Origin: Nitrospira defluvii
GTDB taxonomy: Bacteria; Nitrospirota; Nitrospiria; Nitrospirales; Nitrospiraceae
Assembly (NCBI GenBank): GCA_000196815.1
Contig: FP929003.1
Coordinates: forward strand, 434,001-498,000
Reading direction: 5' to 3'
Length of the DNA stretch: 64,000 nucleotides
Made by a program: the position numbers and the translations under genes. The notes beneath the pieces are model-generated. The model made no database searches, was not told the DNA's origin, and saw only the letters and a program-made list of their open reading frames with translations. This document shows, one piece after another, positions 50,912-60,510 of the stretch (its first letter is position 1; every line of letters begins with the position of its first letter).

Positions 50912-51005
50912 CATTTGTCGCGGCTTCGAGTTTGCCGACCGACTCCTCGCGTGTCTCTTCTCGTCAGGCTACAATGGAATCACGCCGTCGTCGTGACAGA
51001 TTCTC

Positions 51006-53738
51006 TTACTGAACGAGTGCCGGAAACCGTAGCCGGAAGGTGGTGCCACCGCCTTCGGTGCTCTCCACCGTGATGGTTCCGGCATATTTGATCACGATTT
51101 TGTGCACGATGCTGAGTCCGAGTCCCGTCCCTTTGCCGGCTGTTTTGGTGGTGAAGAACGGATCGAAAATCCTCGGCCGGATGGAAGCCGGGATGCCCGG
51201 ACCGGTATCGGCAATGGTCACCTGAATCCATCTGCCGTCCTGGCCGGTCGTTAACGTCAAGCAGCCGATCCCCTCCATAGCCTGGGTGGCGTTGCTGATC
51301 AAGTTGACAAACACCTGATCGATTTCTCCCTTTCGCGCGCGGAGAAACACCGGGGCATCGAACTGCGTGGCGATCTCCACTTGGCCGAAATGAGGCCCTC
51401 GCCGGACCATCTTGACCGCTTCGAGCAAACGTTCTGCCACATCGATTTCCGTCTCTCCATCCCTGCCGGCCGCGCGGGCATAGCCGGCGAAGTCCCGCAC
51501 GACGGTGGAGACGTGCCGCGCGTAGCCCACAATATCGGCGGCAAACTGTTTCACCGTGTCCGGATCGTCCTCCTCCTGGATCAACTCGGCCATGCTGAGG
51601 ATAGCCTGAGCCGGGTTGTTGATTTCGTGCGCCATGCCGGACACCATGGTGCCAAGGCTGGAGAGCTTTTCTGCCTGGATCAGTTCATCCTGGAGTCGTT
51701 TGTCGTCGGTGATATCCCACAACAGGATGCCCACTTGATACTGCGGGGATTCCGGGGTCGACACCGGAAAAAACCGATAGCGATACAGGCGTGCGGCGAC
51801 TTCGCACTCACATTCAGAAAGCCTATGAGGCGAGTCTGCCGTGTGCGTGTTCCATTCCACCACCTGTCGTTGAAGCGCGGGCTCGCTGAGGGAAAGACAT
51901 TCGCACAGCGGACGGCCGATCAGCGATTCGCCGGGAAGGGCAAAATACTGATGGGCCAGCGCATTCGCATACTGAACCTGCAAGTCGCTTCCACATAGGA
52001 AAATGGCGCCGGGCAGACTGGCCAGCAGGCTCTGAGTCGTGCGATGCGCCGCCCGTAATGCCTGCGCGGCCCGCGTGCGATCGATGAACTGTCCGATCTT
52101 CATGCCCGTGTCGGCGAGGATTTGAATCAGGTGGCTGTCGGAGGGCCGCCGCTGCTCGGTATACAACTCAAGCACTCCGTGGATGATGCTGCCGGTCCGG
52201 ATGGGGACGATGCAGGCCCCGTGAATACCCAGGCGAGAGGCAGTCGGTGCGCGGGTGAATCGGGAATCCGTGAGGGCGTCGGGTATCCAGAGCGGGAGTT
52301 TGGAGGCCCAGGCGATGCCAGGGAAATCCATTCCCGGCGGGAACTCGCTGTTGCGACAGACCGAGAGAAACTCATCCCATCGATGTGAGGGGCGGATCCA
52401 GCTTCCATGACACGTCAGCTGATCTCCCATCCGCCCGCACTGCCACAAGAGCGCCATATCCCACGCACCCATGGTGCCTGCGACATGGAGCAGTTGCGGG
52501 ATGGCTTCTTCGACGGTGCCGGCTTGCGCGAGGATATGGCTGACGGAGAGTTGGGCCTGCTGCAGGTTTTCTTGCTGTTTGCGAGCGCTGATGTCCTGGA
52601 ACACCACGACGGCGCCGACCAGCCGGTCTCGCTCACGGATGGGACTGGTGACGTATTGGACGGGAAACAGCGAGCCGTCCTTTCTGGCGAAGGCTTCGTT
52701 CTGGATGCGATGAACAGCCCCGTCATGAAGCGCCGCGCAGAGACAGAACGGGTCCGGGGAGCGCGCCGCATTCCCGTTGGCGATCCGATACAGGAGCGGT
52801 GCCAACGGTTTGCCGATCAGCTCGGCCGCGCTCCACCCGAGTATCCGCGCCGCGGTAGCGTTGGCGAAGGTGACGCATCCTTGCGGGTCCAGTCCGAAGA
52901 TGCCTTCCCCGGCGCTGTCGAGAATCAGCGCGTTCTGATGGCTCAACCTGACGACGGACTCTTCGGCGCGTTTGCGACGCGCAATATTGCGAATGATGCC
53001 GCTGAAGAACATCCCGTCACTCGCGCGCCAGGATGCCAGCGAGAGCTCAATCGGGAATTCGTCGCCGGTTTTGGTCAGACCCACGAGCTCGATGGTGTGC
53101 CCGATGATCGTGGCTGTTCCACCCTGGGCGAGGCGTGTGACGCCGGCCGCGTGCGCGGCGCGAAACCGTTCCGGCATCATGATGGTCAGCGGACGCCCGA
53201 GGGCGTCTTCTTTGGTATACCCGAACATTCGCTCGGCGGCGCCGTTCCACCAGATGATGAGGCCGCTCTGGTCGGCGAGCACCATGGCGTCGGTTGCCGA
53301 CTCCACCAACGCCCGAAAGCGTTCTTCGCTGGCCTGCAATGCCTCCTCCACATGCTCGGCCCGGACGGTCAACCCTTTCACCGAGACGGCCCGGCGCAGG
53401 ATGGCCTTGAGCTCTTGGGAGTTATACGGTTTGGTCAGGTACGCGAAGGCTCCTTTGGCCAGAGAGCCGATTGTGTTTTCGGGCGTGACGTTTCCGGTCA
53501 GGATGATGACGGGGAGACTCGCGTCCAATTCCATGAGCACTTTCAGGACCGAGAGACCGTTGAGGTCGGGCAATTGGATGTCGAGGAGCGCTGCGTCGTA
53601 GCGGGTCTGTTTGGCTTGCTGAAGGGCCTCGGTTCCGGACGCGGCGCTGTGCACCAGGTATCCCTCGTGACCCAACATGTCCGTGAGCGATTCCCGGATA
53701 TCCGGATCGTCATCGACAATGAGAACGGGAGGGCGCAT
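51006..53738 (-). CDS. Receiver-PAS-GAF-PAS hybrid histidine kinase
   Basis: 910 residues, cytoplasmic. Receiver domain 1-125 with phosphoacceptor Asp53 (ALLDIQLPDLNG) and conserved KP lysine. Two PAS domains follow (about 138-260 and 265-390), then a GAF-like region (about 390-560), a third PAS (about 565-690), and the kinase core: H-box GMAHEINNPAQAIL, N-box FVNLISNATQAME, G1 VTIADTGPGIPAS and G2 GTGLGLSIVH. Receiver-first hybrids relay signals without their own output domain. The first 390 residues are paralogous to the protein encoded at 57321-60443, indicating a duplication. It is the last gene of the minus-strand sensory cluster, 242 bases after the previous stop. Confidence 0.88.
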   Translation of the reverse strand: MRPPVLIVDDDPDIRESLTDMLGHEGYLVHSAASGTEALQQAKQTRYDAALLDIQLPDLNGLSVLKVLMELDASLPVIILTGNVTPENTIGSLAKGAFAYLTKPYNSQELKAILRRAVSVKGLTVRAEHVEEALQASEERFRALVESATDAMVLADQSGLIIWWNGAAERMFGYTKEDALGRPLTIMMPERFRAAHAAGVTRLAQGGTATIIGHTIELVGLTKTGDEFPIELSLASWRASDGMFFSGIIRNIARRKRAEESVVRLSHQNALILDSAGEGIFGLDPQGCVTFANATAARILGWSAAELIGKPLAPLLYRIANGNAARSPDPFCLCAALHDGAVHRIQNEAFARKDGSLFPVQYVTSPIRERDRLVGAVVVFQDISARKQQENLQQAQLSVSHILAQAGTVEEAIPQLLHVAGTMGAWDMALLWQCGRMGDQLTCHGSWIRPSHRWDEFLSVCRNSEFPPGMDFPGIAWASKLPLWIPDALTDSRFTRAPTASRLGIHGACIVPIRTGSIIHGVLELYTEQRRPSDSHLIQILADTGMKIGQFIDRTRAAQALRAAHRTTQSLLASLPGAIFLCGSDLQVQYANALAHQYFALPGESLIGRPLCECLSLSEPALQRQVVEWNTHTADSPHRLSECECEVAARLYRYRFFPVSTPESPQYQVGILLWDITDDKRLQDELIQAEKLSSLGTMVSGMAHEINNPAQAILSMAELIQEEDDPDTVKQFAADIVGYARHVSTVVRDFAGYARAAGRDGETEIDVAERLLEAVKMVRRGPHFGQVEIATQFDAPVFLRARKGEIDQVFVNLISNATQAMEGIGCLTLTTGQDGRWIQVTIADTGPGIPASIRPRIFDPFFTTKTAGKGTGLGLSIVHKIVIKYAGTITVESTEGGGTTFRLRFPALVQ

Positions 53739-53980
53739 GGTGCGACTGCTCCGGATTGTGAGACGTGTTCACGTTTTCCTGTGAGCGCAATACCTATGCC
53801 GCCGGTGCGCCGATGGCGCGTGAGACAACAGATCGGGAACTCGTTGATTCTGTGAGGAACAGCGAGCAAAGAAAGACGTGCGCGCCAGGTGGCGCTGCCT
53901 GCGAGTGTTCAAAAAAATGCGGGGTTTATCGGATCGGATACAGCCGAGAGGATGCTGTCGCACTGCTGCATAGCCGCTGA

Positions 53981-56296
53981 CTACGGCGTCGATGCAGGTG
54001 CGTTGTCGAGCGGCAAGGTGAAGTAGAACTGAGTTCCGACACCGAGCCGGCTGTCCACACACATTTGTCCGCCGTGCAGAGCCACCAGACTCTTCGTGAT
54101 GAAAAGCCCGAGTTGCGCCCCTTGCGAGGACGGCATGGCTGATTCAACTTTGGAGAACTCGTTAAAGACATGGGGTAGCTCGTCGGGGGCAATTCCACAG
54201 CCGGTGTCGGCCACCGTAATCTGGGCGTACCTCGCGTCGCAGATGCTGCAGCTGACTGAGACATGTCCTGAAGGGGGAGTGAATTTGATGGCGTTGCCGA
54301 CCAGATTCCAAAGAATTTGCTCGAGCTTGTCGCGGTCGGCACGCACTGTGATCGGTTGTTCGCAGGGCAGCACGTCGAGGACGATGGATTTCTCGGCGGC
54401 GAGCGTCTGAAAGCTTTCCACCACATCCCGGACGAACTCGTCGATGTGCAGCGGTTCGGGCTTGATCTCGATCCGGCCGACATCCAGGCGGGACCAGTCC
54501 AGCAGTTGATTGATGATTCGTGTCAGCCGATCCACGTTGTGTTTGACCCGCTGGAGGTAGTGCTCCTGCCGTTCTGAGAGTTGACCAGTGAGCCCGTCCA
54601 GCATGTTCTCGACGAAACCTTTGATGGAAGTCATCGGCGTGCGCAATTCATGTGACGCAACCGACACAAATTTCGAGCGCCGCTGGTCGTGCTCCTGCAG
54701 GCGTTCATTCACCGTTTGCAGTTCGTGCGTTCGTTCCTGCACGCGCCGTTCGAGGTGGTCCGTCAGCGTGGCCAGCTCGGTATAGGCGCGCGCATTGTCC
54801 ACGGCAACCGCCACGTGACTGGCAATGGTGATCAGAAGATCGAGATCTTCCTGGCTACAGGGCTGGGTGCCACGGTCGGCGCCCAGGTAGCCGAGAATCC
54901 GCTGCTGGCTTCGAAGCGGCGCGGCGACGAAGGACGAGATTCCCACCTGACGAAGCCAGGGAAGCACTGCGGGAGAGATGCGATCGGCGACCGGCTCAAT
55001 GCTCGGAACGAACAGGGGCTTGCCATGGATCAGCAGTTCGGCGGCGAACCCGCCGTCTTCGTACACGGGAATCTCAAGCCGTCGAGCGGCTTCTTCCGCT
55101 TCCTGGGGCATGCCCAGCATTTGTCCCACCGTCGCAACGCCCCGCTCGCTATCCCACAGAAACAACACCATCCTGGCGAACCCCAAATTTGCACTGAGGA
55201 GCTGCAAGACGATAGAGAGGAGCCTGTCTAGATCGAGCGTGGAGGTGATGGCCGTGCTGGACTGATTCAGGGTGGTCAGTTGCGTGACATGACGCCGGAT
55301 GGTTTCAAGGTTGGCGGAGATGGCCTGGTTGCGCTCTTGAAGGGATTTGGTCATCAAATTGAACAGCGCCGTCAGTTGGCCGACTTCATCCTGCGTTGTC
55401 GGAACGACAAAGGTGGAGAGATCACCCTCGCTGACTTTGCGCGCACCTGCGGCGAGATGGCGCAAGGGCGTGATGATCCGGCGGGCCAGCAGATTGGTGC
55501 AGAGAATGCCGGCCGTGATGATGCCGAGGGTGAGAAGGAGAAAGTTTCGCAGAATCTTCGCCAGTTCTCGTTGCATCGGCACCTCGGTCAAGCCGATTTG
55601 GACGACGCCGAATGCCTGAGGCGTGGACGGTGCAATCGCCGCTTTGCGCGTTTCTTCCTCCTGGAGTGCCAGCGCTTCCAGGCGGGATTCCGATCGCTTC
55701 ATGACGGGGATGGCGAAATCATAGAACGTCTCTACGTGAATGCCCGATGTCGAAATAGGCAGGGTCGAGTCCTTCTCTCGCAGAGGAATTGTGTCCGCAC
55801 CGCTGAGCCTGAGGTGCGTGATGGTCGGTTCCGCGCCTGAACGCTTGATCACCGCCTCCGCAATGTCGGGCCGGGGATAAAAAGGCCGTTCTGTCGATCG
55901 AACGGTCCCGAGCGGGCTGTCGAGTCTGCCTTTGCTCTTTGCGGCGAGGATCTGGCCGTCTGTGCCGGTGATGAGCGCATAGACCACCTCGTCCACCCCC
56001 ATGACACCGTCGATGAACTGCTCCAGGATGACTCGTTCCTCGATGATGATGCCGTATCGCACGTTGTGGGCGAGATTTTTGACCAGAATAGTTCCGAGAT
56101 CTTGGACTCGTTCGGTCATGGCGATACGTTTGCTGTGAATGAAGTACCAACTCATTCCCGAGCAAGTCAGAATAATGATCAAACTGAAAAATACGACGAA
56201 CTTGGTCCGGAGACTGACAAATCGTCCCGGGCCGCTCGGGTACAACGAGGGCGACGTGAGGTAGTGGGCGGGGCCTTTCACGGTGAGTCCTTTCAT
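53981..56296 (-). CDS. Membrane sensor histidine kinase with periplasmic domain, HAMP and GAF
   Basis: 771 residues. A first membrane helix (about 30-50, VVFFSLIIILTCSGMSWYFI) and a second near 240-262 (FLLLTLGIITAGILCTNL) bracket a periplasmic domain of about 190 residues. A HAMP (PLRHLAAGARKVSEGDLS) and a GAF domain follow, then the kinase: H-box SVASHELRTPMTSIKGF, N-box NLVGNAIKFTPPSG, G1 VADTGCGIAPDELPHVF and G2 GAQLGLFITKSL. The ATG overlaps the stop of the ABC_sub_bind gene by one base, so the periplasmic binding protein is probably its ligand partner. Response regulator partner not visible; the two receiver proteins nearby are candidates. Confidence 0.9.
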   Translation of the reverse strand: MKGLTVKGPAHYLTSPSLYPSGPGRFVSLRTKFVVFFSLIIILTCSGMSWYFIHSKRIAMTERVQDLGTILVKNLAHNVRYGIIIEERVILEQFIDGVMGVDEVVYALITGTDGQILAAKSKGRLDSPLGTVRSTERPFYPRPDIAEAVIKRSGAEPTITHLRLSGADTIPLREKDSTLPISTSGIHVETFYDFAIPVMKRSESRLEALALQEEETRKAAIAPSTPQAFGVVQIGLTEVPMQRELAKILRNFLLLTLGIITAGILCTNLLARRIITPLRHLAAGARKVSEGDLSTFVVPTTQDEVGQLTALFNLMTKSLQERNQAISANLETIRRHVTQLTTLNQSSTAITSTLDLDRLLSIVLQLLSANLGFARMVLFLWDSERGVATVGQMLGMPQEAEEAARRLEIPVYEDGGFAAELLIHGKPLFVPSIEPVADRISPAVLPWLRQVGISSFVAAPLRSQQRILGYLGADRGTQPCSQEDLDLLITIASHVAVAVDNARAYTELATLTDHLERRVQERTHELQTVNERLQEHDQRRSKFVSVASHELRTPMTSIKGFVENMLDGLTGQLSERQEHYLQRVKHNVDRLTRIINQLLDWSRLDVGRIEIKPEPLHIDEFVRDVVESFQTLAAEKSIVLDVLPCEQPITVRADRDKLEQILWNLVGNAIKFTPPSGHVSVSCSICDARYAQITVADTGCGIAPDELPHVFNEFSKVESAMPSSQGAQLGLFITKSLVALHGGQMCVDSRLGVGTQFYFTLPLDNAPASTP

Positions 56297-57273
56297 TAAT
56301 AGAGCTCGTCGGCCTTTTCCTCGAGGTCTCTGGGGATCTCGATGTCGAGGAACTTGGCGGTTTTACGATTCAGACTCATTTCGATCCGATCCGGTGGTAA
56401 TGGCTTTGCGGGGAGTGACACGTGCCCGTCCAAGATCTTGCGGGTGAGTTGTCCGGCTTGCCGTCCGATATCGCCATAGTTGACCGACAGGCAGAGCAGG
56501 GCCCCGCTTCGCGCGAACTCCCGCGAAAATCCGACCACCGGCACGCGTTCCTCCAATGCGGTATTCAAGATAAACCGAAGCGATTCATCGGTGAGCACGG
56601 TCGAGTCGGGAACGAGCCACAATGCATCGATCGACGGCAGCAAGGTGCGCAGGGCGCCAGGTACATCCCGCTCGCTGTTGAGTTGGATCGGGACAAGATC
56701 GGTCCCGTTGGATTTGAGCAGTCTCCGCGCGTCTTCGATCAGCGTGGCGGTTTTGGATGGATCGTACAAGGTGCCGACGTGTTTGAGCCGAGGCAGCAAA
56801 GATTTAATCAGGGTGAGCTGCCGCTCCATGGGAATTTCCATGAGCACGCCCGTCATGTTGGGGGCGTTGAGCCCATACTTGGACGGGTCCAACACCATGG
56901 CGTACACCACTGGAATGTCGACGAGTTCGAGTTGTGCCGCTTTCGCAGCCTTCAACCCGACAGCGAACACCAATGCCGGGTCGGCTGCACGGACCTTGCG
57001 TGCCAGTTTCCGTCCCTTCTCCAAATCACCTTGTAAGTCATATTCGGCGAGCACGACGTCGTTCGGAAGGGCGGCCTTGAAGCCGCTGATGGCTTGGTTA
57101 TAGGCGGCGATGTCCGACGACTTGAGGATGACGACATCCGTGGCCGAGGCCAGCCCGGTACTGAAGAGGAAGCAGATGAGGGCGGTGACGATCCGACTCA
57201 GGCTCTGCCGAAACCGATCGGCATGCCTTATGGTAAACGGTGATTGTGCGGATGGGAACGTCACAGTCTGCAT
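56296..57273 (-). CDS. ABC_sub_bind (PF04392-like) periplasmic binding protein without transporter
   Basis: 325 residues, with a signal peptide (about 20-45, ending near LASATDVV). FKAALPNDVVLAEYDLQGDLEKGRKLARKV, VFAVGLKAAKAAQLELVDIPVVYAMVLDPSKYGL and IDALWLVPDSTVLTDESLRFILNTALEERVPVVGFSREFARSGALLCLSVNY are the two-lobe binding-protein fold of this family. No permease or ATPase gene is present. The ATG at 57273 (MQTVTFPS) is used; the frame extends to 57732, over the end of the PAS protein, and that part is not signal-like. Its stop overlaps the kinase start, so it is best read as a sensing subunit for the kinase. Confidence 0.84.
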   Translation of the reverse strand: MQTVTFPSAQSPFTIRHADRFRQSLSRIVTALICFLFSTGLASATDVVILKSSDIAAYNQAISGFKAALPNDVVLAEYDLQGDLEKGRKLARKVRAADPALVFAVGLKAAKAAQLELVDIPVVYAMVLDPSKYGLNAPNMTGVLMEIPMERQLTLIKSLLPRLKHVGTLYDPSKTATLIEDARRLLKSNGTDLVPIQLNSERDVPGALRTLLPSIDALWLVPDSTVLTDESLRFILNTALEERVPVVGFSREFARSGALLCLSVNYGDIGRQAGQLTRKILDGHVSLPAKPLPPDRIEMSLNRKTAKFLDIEIPRDLEEKADELY

Positions 57274-57320
57274 CCTCGTCGATCCAGCCGGCCCCGTGAG
57301 CGATTGCCGCGTGCCCCTGT

Positions 57321-60300
57321 CTACGTGTCCGCGTGCCCCTTTGTCGCGTGAACGATACCGAGAACGCGTGTGGCGACCCCATCGGTGTTGCGATGAATAC
57401 GACCGGTCCAGGCCAGCCAATGGATGGAGTGATCGTCCCGCACGACGCGATGCCGGATGTTGAGTGTGGACTGGTCGCGCAAACTGTGTTCGATTTGCAT
57501 CAGGACCGGGCCGCGGTCGAGCGCATAAATCAGGCCGATATACGCGGCATAGGTGCCGGGGAAAGACCCTGGGTTCAGACCGAACAGGGCCTCGACGTCG
57601 GGTGACCAGTAGAGGCGATCGGACTGCACGTCCCAATCCCAGATGCCGACTTCCGATTCGGTCAGGGCCGTGCGCAACCGTTCCTCGCTGAGGCGAAGGT
57701 GGGCTTCCGCCTGCTTGCGCTCCGTGATGCATTGCAGCGAGCCGGCCATGCGGAGCGCATACCCTTGCGCGTCCCGCTCCAGCACTTCAGCCCGGGCGTG
57801 AAACCAGCAATACTCGCCCTGCTTGGTCAGTAACCGGTAGTCGACGTCGTAGTGAGACTGACCTCTTTCGAGGCAGGCCGCCAGCCGGTCGAAGACGATC
57901 TCGCGATCATCCGGGTGCAGCCGGGAGGTCCAGCTGTCGAGGATATCGGGAAACTCCTGTTCGTTGTACCCCAGCATCTCCCTCACGCGCGGCGACCACC
58001 AGACCGGAGTCATCGGTGAGTGCCAGGGCTGGTCGGGAAGCACATGGCCGTCCCAGAATCCGTCGTTCGATCCCCGGATGACCGATTCGAGTCGCTCCTC
58101 GCTTGCCCGAAGCGAATCCTGGACCCGTCTGTAGTCTGTGATATCGCGAGAGATCGCCAAGAGGCGTCGTGAATAACCCCGCGTGTCGAGCATGGGAGTG
58201 ACCTGCACGTCCCACCACTTCGGGACGCCGTCGGTGGTGGGGCAGAAGCCGACAAATTTGCCGATCTCGCCGGCTTTCGCGGCTTCGAGCGCAGCCAGAG
58301 CGGCATTCCGATCGTCTCCCTCCCACAGGTCCGCCCAGGGTTTGTTCAGGTAGCCGGTGAGGTCGCCGATGTGTAGCAGTGTTTTGCCTGCATCATTCAT
58401 GTATTGCAGCCGACCTTCCAGGTCCAGCACTTTGATGCAGTCTGCACTGCTGCGTAGGATTTGGTTCTTGAATTCTTCGCTGTCGTGGAGGGCGATCTCG
58501 GCCTCCTTCATGGCGGTGATGTCTTCGCACACGATCAGCACCACCGGAGTTTGTTGGTCGTTGAGCACGGCCTGAGCGGTTTCTCGCACCCAGATGACGC
58601 TGCCGTCCTTTCGAACCTTGCGAAACTCCCAACCTCTGGGCCTGCCCATTTCTAAGAGGCAGGCGGCAAGGTTCGTGCGCACGTCGTCCCGATCGTTCGG
58701 GTGGAAGATATTCAGTACGGATAATCCGAGTAGTTCCTGGACGTCGTAGCCGAGGCGTTCGGCTCCGAAGCGGTTGACCGACAGGACGGTGCCTGCCGCA
58801 TCCACCATGAAATACATGGACGGATTGTCGTCGAACAGGACCCGATACCGGCGTTCGCTTTCGATCAGCGCCGCTTCAACCCGTTTGCGCTCGGTGACGT
58901 CTTCCGCGAAACCCGCGATGCGGTAGACCGTTCCGGACGCGTCACGGATCGGGAATGCGCGATCCCAGATCCATCGCATCGATCCATCCGGGCGGAGGAT
59001 GCGATATTCCTCATTGTACGATCCGGAAATTTGCCGGTGCATGGCTGCGTCCCGGACCCGTAAGCGGTCGTCGGGATGGATGGCCTCCATCCACGAGCCC
59101 GGCATCGCGTAGAGGCTTTCGCAGGAATTCCCCCACACTTCTTCGTACCCGGGGCTGATATAGAGCACGCGGCTCTTGGCCGGGTCGGTGATCCAGAACA
59201 CTTCCCGGATGTGTTCCGCCAGCTGACGGAATCGCTCCTGGCTTTCTTCCACGGCCCGTTCGGCTTCCAGGCGTTCGGTGATGTCGCGGAAGACAACCAC
59301 GGCCCCTGCGACCGCGCCCTTCTCAATGATCGGCGTGCTCACATATTCCACCGGGAGAGCGGTGCCGTCTTTCCTCCAGAAGACATCGCGCGACACTCGA
59401 TGGACCACGCCGTCGCGAAGGGCCGCGTAGATGGGACATTCATCGGCCGGGTAGAAGCTGCCGTCGGGCTGGGAATGATGGAGCAGCTGGTGCATCGGTT
59501 GCTCGACGAGTTCGGAGGGATCAAACCCCAGTAATTGAGCGGCGGTCGGATTCACGAAGGTGGTCACGCCGTTGCGATCCAGTCCATAGATGCCTTCCCC
59601 TGCTTGCGTGAGGATGACTTCGTGCAGACGGCGGAGGCGGTCGAGAATCTCTTCTGCCTTTCGCCGTTGAGTAATGTCGCGAATGATGCCGCTGAAAAAG
59701 ACGGCGACATCGGTTTTCCACATGGCCAACGACAGCTCGATCGGGAATTCGCTGCCGTCTTTGCGCAAACCTTCCAGTTCGACCAGACGACCGATAAGTC
59801 GGGACTGGCCGGTGTCCTTCACGCGGGCGAGCCCTCGCTCGTGAGCGACGCGATACCGTTGTGGCATCAACATGGTCAGGGGTTGCCCGCGAACCTCCTC
59901 GTCGGTATATCCGAACAATCGGGCGGAAGCCTGGTTCCAGGAGAGGATCCGGCCGTTCTCGTCCGCCAGGACGATGGAGTCGGTGGCGGCCTCGACCAGG
60001 GATCGAAATCGTGCTTCGCTTTCGCTCAGCGCATGTTCAGCATGCTCGGCTTTGGCGGCGAGCGCTTGGATGCCGATAGCCCGGCGAAGGACCGTCCGCA
60101 ATTCGTCCCGGTTGTAGGGTTTGGTGAGGTAGGCGAATGCGCCTTGAGTCAGTGAACCGACGGTACGATCGGCGCTCGTGTAGGCCGTGAGAATGATGAC
60201 CGGAAGCTGCGGCTGTTGTTCCTGCAATGTCCGCAGGACAGACGAGCCGTCACCATCCGGCAATCCCAAGTCCAGCAAGACGGCGTTGTAGTGATGGTCG

Positions 60301-60443
60301 TGTGTCTGCGTGAGTGCTTCCGCGCAGGTGCCGGCGACGCTCACATGGTAGCCGTCGTGGTCGAGTAAGTCCTGTAGCCCGAGGGCGATATCTGGATCGT
60401 CGTCCACGACGAGGATTGAATGACCGGGTGTAGTGGCTGTCAT
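57321..60443 (-). CDS. Receiver protein with seven PAS domains and no kinase
   Basis: 1040 residues. Receiver domain 1-125 with Asp58 (AVLLDLGLPDGDG) and SLTQGAFAYLTKPYNRDELRTVLRRAI, then seven PAS/PAC repeats with approximate starts at 145, 270, 400, 525, 650, 775 and 915. After the last PAC (RVLGIVHATKGHADT) the protein stops. There is no H-box, HATPase, GGDEF or other output. The PAS domains probably bind small ligands or FAD-like cofactors and pass state through the receiver. Residues 1-390 closely resemble the kinase encoded at 51006-53738. GAGG lies 6 bases before the start. A truncation of a former kinase is possible, but the stop is clean and the next gene begins 48 bases later. Confidence 0.85.
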   Translation of the reverse strand: MTATTPGHSILVVDDDPDIALGLQDLLDHDGYHVSVAGTCAEALTQTHDHHYNAVLLDLGLPDGDGSSVLRTLQEQQPQLPVIILTAYTSADRTVGSLTQGAFAYLTKPYNRDELRTVLRRAIGIQALAAKAEHAEHALSESEARFRSLVEAATDSIVLADENGRILSWNQASARLFGYTDEEVRGQPLTMLMPQRYRVAHERGLARVKDTGQSRLIGRLVELEGLRKDGSEFPIELSLAMWKTDVAVFFSGIIRDITQRRKAEEILDRLRRLHEVILTQAGEGIYGLDRNGVTTFVNPTAAQLLGFDPSELVEQPMHQLLHHSQPDGSFYPADECPIYAALRDGVVHRVSRDVFWRKDGTALPVEYVSTPIIEKGAVAGAVVVFRDITERLEAERAVEESQERFRQLAEHIREVFWITDPAKSRVLYISPGYEEVWGNSCESLYAMPGSWMEAIHPDDRLRVRDAAMHRQISGSYNEEYRILRPDGSMRWIWDRAFPIRDASGTVYRIAGFAEDVTERKRVEAALIESERRYRVLFDDNPSMYFMVDAAGTVLSVNRFGAERLGYDVQELLGLSVLNIFHPNDRDDVRTNLAACLLEMGRPRGWEFRKVRKDGSVIWVRETAQAVLNDQQTPVVLIVCEDITAMKEAEIALHDSEEFKNQILRSSADCIKVLDLEGRLQYMNDAGKTLLHIGDLTGYLNKPWADLWEGDDRNAALAALEAAKAGEIGKFVGFCPTTDGVPKWWDVQVTPMLDTRGYSRRLLAISRDITDYRRVQDSLRASEERLESVIRGSNDGFWDGHVLPDQPWHSPMTPVWWSPRVREMLGYNEQEFPDILDSWTSRLHPDDREIVFDRLAACLERGQSHYDVDYRLLTKQGEYCWFHARAEVLERDAQGYALRMAGSLQCITERKQAEAHLRLSEERLRTALTESEVGIWDWDVQSDRLYWSPDVEALFGLNPGSFPGTYAAYIGLIYALDRGPVLMQIEHSLRDQSTLNIRHRVVRDDHSIHWLAWTGRIHRNTDGVATRVLGIVHATKGHADT

Positions 60444-60510
60444 AGCGGCCTCGCTGTCACTCCGGAGTTCTCATGTCTGAAGTCTTGCTCTGAGCATGCC
60501 GATAATTCCG

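Noticed and set aside
52407-53855. 482-residue plus-strand frame opposite the receiver-PAS-kinase gene
   Set aside because: It has no recognisable motif, mirrors the codon pattern of the well-conserved kinase on the other strand, and lacks a ribosome site. It is a GC-rich shadow frame.
53765-53980. 71-residue plus-strand frame with CECSKKC between two kinase genes
   Set aside because: The cysteine cluster is suggestive, but there is no ribosome site, no hydrophobic or conserved core, and it lies in a divergent-looking gap between co-oriented genes. Not supported.
57274-57732. N-terminal extension of the ABC_sub_bind frame to 57732
   Set aside because: The extra 153 residues overlap the last PAS domain of the neighbouring gene and are basic and unstructured; the true signal peptide starts at 57273.
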